64,000 nucleotides of DNA, from NCBI GenBank assembly GCA_018646605.1, contig JABGUL010000042.1:1-64000 (forward strand), read 5' to 3'. The translations under genes and the position numbers were made by a program. Each line of letters begins with the position of its first letter. The stretch's first letter is position 1. Below are positions 60,189 through 64,000 of the stretch, piece after piece. The notes under the pieces were generated by a model, which searched no databases, was not told the DNA's origin, and saw only the letters and a program-made list of their open reading frames with translations. The stretch comes from Flavobacteriaceae bacterium. GTDB taxonomy: Bacteria; Bacteroidota; Bacteroidia; Flavobacteriales; Flavobacteriaceae.

Positions 60189-61826
60189 ATGAATATAAAA
60201 TCATCCTTACTGTTTTCAATCATTGCTTCAGTTTTACTGAGTTCTTGTCAAGATAAAGTCGATTTATTAGTACATAACGGATTGGTTTACACAATGAATA
60301 ATAATGGCACAGTCGTTTCTTCTTTTGTTGTTGATGATGGAAAGTTCATTGCAATTGGGGGTGAAGAATTACTGAAAAAATACAAAGCTAAAAGAGTTTT
60401 AAATCTACAAAACTTACCTGTTTACCCGGGGTTAATTGATTCTCATTGTCATTTTTTAAAATTAGGTCTCAGTTTACAGCAAATTGACTTAAAGGGAACA
60501 AATAGCTTTGAAGAAGTTGTCACTCTTTTGAAAGATGCTTCTGAAGGAAAACAATCGAATTCAATCGTTGGGAGCGGTTGGGATCAGAATGATTGGGAGG
60601 ATAAAAGCTTACCTAACAAAGATCGTTTAGATGAATTATTTCCAGATACACCGGTTGCATTGCGACGTATTGATGGACATGCATTGTTGGTAAATCAAAA
60701 AGCTTTAGACCTTGCTGGAATTACAGTTGACACCAAGGTTAAAGGAGGAACAATCATCAAAGAAGATGGAAAGCTTACCGGGGTTCTTGTTGATGCACCC
60801 ATGCAATTAGTTCAAAATATACTTCCCAAGCCAACAGTAGAACAAAAGATTAAGGCACTTCAAGATGCCGCAGAAATAGGATTTGCTAATGGACTTACTT
60901 CGGTGTCTGTTGCAGGTTTGGATAAGGAGGATGTGTTTTTGATTGATAGCTTGCAAAAGAAGGGTTTGTTGGACATGCGTGTTTATGCTATGGTTTCAAA
61001 CACAAAAGAGAACATGGATTATTTTTTAGAGGCAGGTCCAATAAAAACAAACAAGTTAACAGTGCGATCATTTAAGGTTTATGCAGATGGTGCACTCGGT
61101 TCTCGTGGTGCAGCTTTAAAATCTCCATACACAGATTTAGATTCGCATAGTGGCGAGTTCATTACTTCAAGAGATTCGATTGAGAAATTAGCGTATAAAT
61201 TAGCTACAACCCCTTTTCAGATGAATACACATGCTATTGGTGATGATGCAAACAATGCTGTTCTTCAGGCTTATAAGAAAGCACTTGTTTTTTCTGATGA
61301 TCCCAGATGGCGTATTGAACATGCTCAAATAATTGATACAGCTGACATTAAACTATTTAACAGAAAAGTTATTCCTTCTGTTCAGCCAACACACGCTACT
61401 AGTGATATGTACTGGGCTGAAGAGCGCTTGGGTTCAGACAGATTGCTGGGTGCTTATGCGAATAAAGCTTTGCTAGAGCAATCTGGTAGAATTGCTTTAG
61501 GAACAGATTTTCCTGTGGAAGAAGTAAGTCCTATAATGACTTTTTATGCTGCTATTACTAGGAAAGACGCTGAGCAATATCCTGAGGAGGGTTATCTCTC
61601 TCAGAACAAACTTTCCCGAGACGAAGCTTTAAGGGGTATGACAATTTGGGGTGCTTACGCTAATTTTGAAGAAAATGAGAAAGGATCTATTGAAGTTGGA
61701 AAAAATGCTGACTTCATTATGTTAGACAGAGATATTATGAAAGTCAGTGATAAACGAATTTTAAAAGCTAGAATTGTAGCAACTATCCTGGATGGAAATG
61801 TGGTCTACAGTAATCGTATACGTTAA
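60189..61826 (+). CDS. YtcJ-like amidohydrolase lipoprotein, 545 aa
   Basis: MNIKSSLLFSIIASVLLSSC is a lipoprotein signal. The metal-dependent hydrolase core has IDSHCHFLKLG (HxH on the first strand), DGALGSRGAAL, MNTHAIGDDA (His), WRIEHAQII (His) and LGTDFPVEEV (catalytic Asp), in the order of the YtcJ/amidohydrolase 3 family. The small beta-sandwich is formed by the ends (VDLLVHNGLVYTM and ADFIMLDRDIM). It hydrolyses an amide or imide outside the cytoplasm; the substrate is unknown. Confidence 0.88.
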   Translation: MNIKSSLLFSIIASVLLSSCQDKVDLLVHNGLVYTMNNNGTVVSSFVVDDGKFIAIGGEELLKKYKAKRVLNLQNLPVYPGLIDSHCHFLKLGLSLQQIDLKGTNSFEEVVTLLKDASEGKQSNSIVGSGWDQNDWEDKSLPNKDRLDELFPDTPVALRRIDGHALLVNQKALDLAGITVDTKVKGGTIIKEDGKLTGVLVDAPMQLVQNILPKPTVEQKIKALQDAAEIGFANGLTSVSVAGLDKEDVFLIDSLQKKGLLDMRVYAMVSNTKENMDYFLEAGPIKTNKLTVRSFKVYADGALGSRGAALKSPYTDLDSHSGEFITSRDSIEKLAYKLATTPFQMNTHAIGDDANNAVLQAYKKALVFSDDPRWRIEHAQIIDTADIKLFNRKVIPSVQPTHATSDMYWAEERLGSDRLLGAYANKALLEQSGRIALGTDFPVEEVSPIMTFYAAITRKDAEQYPEEGYLSQNKLSRDEALRGMTIWGAYANFEENEKGSIEVGKNADFIMLDRDIMKVSDKRILKARIVATILDGNVVYSNRIR

Positions 61827-61867
61827 GTTAATTAACGTTTTCCATAAAACACATAACAATACACCTA

Positions 61868-61901
61868 AGGGCTAAATATTTTATATCATTTAGCCTTTTT
61901 T
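61868..61901 (+). terminator. Terminator after amidohydrolase gene
   Basis: GGCTAAAT (61870-61877) pairs with ATTTAGCC (61888-61895) across a 10-base loop and is followed by six T. Confidence 0.7.
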
Positions 61902-61956
61902 GGTTAATAAAGTATACTGTATTCAGTTTATACATAAATTTTTTAATCCTTATCAT

Positions 61957-61964
61957 TAAATTTG
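61957..61964 (+). promoter_or_regulatory. -7 element TAAATTTG of asnB
   Basis: TAAATTTG fits TAnnTTTG and ends 16 bases before the asnB ATG. Confidence 0.5.
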
Positions 61965-61980
61965 ACAAAAATTTATAATC

Positions 61981-63651
61981 ATGTGTGGTATTGTATGTGC
62001 TTTTGATTTAAAGCAATCAGTTGATGAGGTACGTCCTCAAATTTTAGAAATGTCTAAACGCCTTCGTCACCGAGGACCAGACTGGAGCGGAATTTTTAAC
62101 TGTGATAAAGCTATTTTGGCGCATGAGCGTCTTGCTATTGTGGATCCAACTTCTGGAAAACAACCTATAATAAGTCCTTCTGGAAAATTAATTCTTGCAG
62201 CCAATGGTGAGATATATAATCACCGTGAGTTAAGAGCACCTTACGAGTCGAGTTATGCTTTTAAAACCCAATCGGATTGTGAAGTTATTTTAGCATTGTA
62301 TGAAAAAGAAGGTAAGGATTTTGTAAACAAGTTAAATGGAATTTTTGCTTTTGCTATTTACGACGAATCAAAAGATGAATATTTTATTGCTCGAGATCAT
62401 ATGGGGATCATTCCATTGTATATGGGATGGGATGCAAATGGTACTTTTTACGTTGCCTCTGAATTAAAAGCATTGGAAGGTGTTTGTACTAAAATAGAAT
62501 TGTTTCCACCCGGACATTATTTTCATAGTAATGATGAAGTTCCTACCAAATGGTATACTCCGGAGTGGACTTCCTATGATGATGTAAAGGATAATCCAAC
62601 CTCTATTGAAGATTTACATGATGCACTTTCAGATGCGGTACACAGACAATTAATGAGTGATGTTCCTTATGGTGTTTTACTTTCAGGAGGATTGGATTCC
62701 TCAATCACTTCAGCATTGGCTAAAAAGTTTGCTGCAAAACGAGTTGAGTCTGATGACACACAGTCTGCATGGTGGCCACAATTGCATTCATTTTCGGTTG
62801 GTCTTGAGGGCTCTCCGGATTTAGCTGCTGCTCAAAAAGTAGCTGAGCATATTGGTACCGTTCATCATGAGATTAAATTTACAATCCAGGAAGGTTTGGA
62901 TGCAATACGAGAAGTTATTTATCATTTAGAGACCTATGATATCACTACTGTAAGAGCATCAACCCCTATGTTCTTGATGGCCCGAGCTATTAAAGCATTA
63001 GGCATAAAAATGGTATTGTCTGGGGAAGGTGCTGATGAATTATTTGGTGGGTATTTATACTTTCATAAAGCACCAAATGCAAAAGAATTCCATGAAGAGA
63101 CCGTTAGAAAGCTTGAAAAGTTACACCAATATGATTGCTTGAGAGCCAATAAGTCTCTTGCTGCATGGGGTATTGAGGGACGAGTTCCTTTTTTAGATAA
63201 AGAGTTTATTGAAGTCGCTATGCGCTTGAATCCTAAAGATAAGATGATCACTGAGGAACGCATGGAAAAATGGGTATTGCGTAAAGCTTTTGAGGACTAT
63301 TTACCCCCTAGCGTTGCATGGAGACAAAAGGAGCAGTTTTCTGATGGTGTGGGTTATAGTTGGATTGATACTTTGAAAGAAGTAGTGGCCCAAGAAGTGA
63401 CTGATGAACAGATGGCAAATGCACAATATCGTTTTCCTGTTCAAACACCACAAAACAAAGAGGAATTTCATTATCGCACAATATTTGAATCTCACTTCCC
63501 TAGTGATGCTGCCGCTTTAAGCGTGCCATCAGTACCTTCTGTAGCTTGTAGTACACCTGTTGCATTAGCTTGGGATGAAGCATTTCAAAATCAAAATGAT
63601 CCAAGTGGGAGAGCGGTTGCAAAGGTGCATGAAAAAAGCTACAACCAATAG
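61981..63651 (+). CDS. asnB: Glutamine-hydrolysing asparagine synthetase B, 556 aa
   Basis: AsnB makes asparagine from aspartate, ATP and glutamine. The processed N-terminus starts MCGIVCAFD with the nucleophile Cys2; RLRHRGPDWSG and AANGEIYNHRELR complete the glutaminase domain. The synthetase domain has the PP-loop LLSGGLDSSITSALA (about 233-247) and MVLSGEGADELFGGYLYFHK. The C-terminus (VPSVACSTPVALAWDEAFQN) is typical of AsnB. Length matches the E. coli enzyme. Confidence 0.95.
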   Translation: MCGIVCAFDLKQSVDEVRPQILEMSKRLRHRGPDWSGIFNCDKAILAHERLAIVDPTSGKQPIISPSGKLILAANGEIYNHRELRAPYESSYAFKTQSDCEVILALYEKEGKDFVNKLNGIFAFAIYDESKDEYFIARDHMGIIPLYMGWDANGTFYVASELKALEGVCTKIELFPPGHYFHSNDEVPTKWYTPEWTSYDDVKDNPTSIEDLHDALSDAVHRQLMSDVPYGVLLSGGLDSSITSALAKKFAAKRVESDDTQSAWWPQLHSFSVGLEGSPDLAAAQKVAEHIGTVHHEIKFTIQEGLDAIREVIYHLETYDITTVRASTPMFLMARAIKALGIKMVLSGEGADELFGGYLYFHKAPNAKEFHEETVRKLEKLHQYDCLRANKSLAAWGIEGRVPFLDKEFIEVAMRLNPKDKMITEERMEKWVLRKAFEDYLPPSVAWRQKEQFSDGVGYSWIDTLKEVVAQEVTDEQMANAQYRFPVQTPQNKEEFHYRTIFESHFPSDAAALSVPSVPSVACSTPVALAWDEAFQNQNDPSGRAVAKVHEKSYNQ

Positions 63652-63670
63652 CTACTAAATTCTCTTTTTT

Positions 63671-63693
63671 AAGTCACTGAATACGACTTTTTT
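63671..63693 (+). terminator. Weak candidate terminator after asnB
   Basis: AAGTC and GACTT can form a 5-bp stem around a 9-base loop, followed by a run of T. The stem is short, so confidence is low. Confidence 0.3.
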
Positions 63694-63764
63694 TTCACAC
63701 TTTAATGTTGATAACTTCATCACTATTGACAAGGGTTTAGGTACGTTTTGAGCTGCTGAATGGC

Positions 63765-63772
63765 TATATTTG
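63765..63772 (+). promoter_or_regulatory. -7 element TATATTTG of gyrB
   Basis: TATATTTG fits TAnnTTTG and ends 35 bases before the gyrB ATG. A TTTTG at 63746-63750 is 14 bases upstream, closer than usual. Confidence 0.5.
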
Positions 63773-63807
63773 TTAGTCGGCTAAAATAGGCCTTAAAATG
63801 TACTGTT

Positions 63808-64000
63808 ATGAGTGAAGAAAATCAAAATAAACAATATTCGGAGGATAGCATTCAAGCCCTAGAAGGAATGGAGCATGTTCGCATGCGACCTTCAATGTAT
63901 ATAGGGGATATTGGCATCAGAGGATTACACCATTTAGTTTATGAAGTTGTAGATAATTCAATTGATGAAGCCCTTGGAGGATATTGTGATGAAATCTCTG
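63808..64000 (+). CDS. gyrB: DNA gyrase subunit B, 5' part (cut by window edge)
   Basis: The first 64 residues are present: [20 protein letters not shown], then [15 protein letters not shown] and [20 protein letters not shown]. The last two are the start of the GHKL ATPase domain of GyrB, with the ATP-magnesium Asn in [10 protein letters not shown]. The residues fit GyrB better than ParE, though the two are close over this span. The gene runs off the window. Confidence 0.92.
   Translation, partial: MSEENQNKQYSEDSIQALEGMEHVRMRPSMYIGDIGIRGLHHLVYEVVDNSIDEALGGYCDEIS

Overview
The window is a chromosomal segment of a Bacteroidota bacterium, most probably a marine member of the Flavobacteriaceae. 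The evidence is the AT-rich sequence, the Bacteroidota-type promoter signal (TAnnTTTG, sometimes with TTG 17-23 bases upstream) in front of many transcription units, the near absence of Shine-Dalgarno sites, and families typical of this phylum: a TonB-dependent receptor with a carboxypeptidase-regulatory-like N-terminus, DUF4249, DUF6503, a ResB-CcsA fusion, secreted Gfo/Idh/MocA proteins and DUF1080 proteins. Gene content is dense and mostly intact.

Layout. 1-811: end of an aminotransferase class IV gene and a START-like protein. 812-2480: a gene-poor, decayed patch holding a frameshifted secreted-protein gene, a tRNA-Met with unusual bases, a small HTH regulator and a gene remnant. 2482-4573: a secreted two-repeat protein and a BaiN/HI0933-type flavoprotein converging on a shared terminator. 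4659-11615 (minus): a tightly packed run of DUF2520, kdsC, maf, a lipoprotein, a secreted PIG-L deacetylase, an overlapping 28-residue membrane micro-ORF and a sodium:solute symporter. 11793-17171: cytochrome c maturation fusion protein CcsBA, small lipoprotein and membrane proteins, a TerB-like protein and an arginase-family enzyme. 17190-26161: a secreted zinc metalloprotease, a VPS10/BNR propeller protein, a MscS channel, a PLP decarboxylase and a DUF983 protein.

26258-50759 is the most interesting part: a sugar-acid catabolic region. One minus-strand run (36592 down to 26258) encodes a DUF1080 protein, a Tat-exported Gfo/Idh/MocA oxidoreductase, UxaC, KdgK, Eda, a three-part TRAP transporter and UxaA. 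A divergent plus-strand run encodes a second Tat-type Gfo/Idh/MocA protein, an SDR that fits mannonate oxidoreductase, and UxuA. Together these give the full route glucuronate -> fructuronate -> mannonate -> KDG -> KDPG -> pyruvate + glyceraldehyde-3-phosphate. A little further on is a very eukaryote-like myo-inositol oxygenase (41187-42047) beside a GH95 glycosidase. It would produce glucuronate from myo-inositol, so the region can be read as an inositol/glucuronate-conjugate utilisation locus. DUF1080 proteins and exported oxidoreductases suggest an oxidative (3-keto) glycoside-cleavage front end; that part is inference. A DUF4249/TonB-receptor pair, a PfkB kinase, a DUF6503 protein and a second DUF1080 protein follow.

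50828-64000: a seven-haem c-type cytochrome lipoprotein, tmRNA (ssrA, minus), typA/bipA, ftsE, a large TPR protein overlapping a plugless outer-membrane barrel gene, a YtcJ-type amidohydrolase lipoprotein, asnB and the start of gyrB. No CRISPR array, insertion sequence, rRNA operon or intact prophage was seen.
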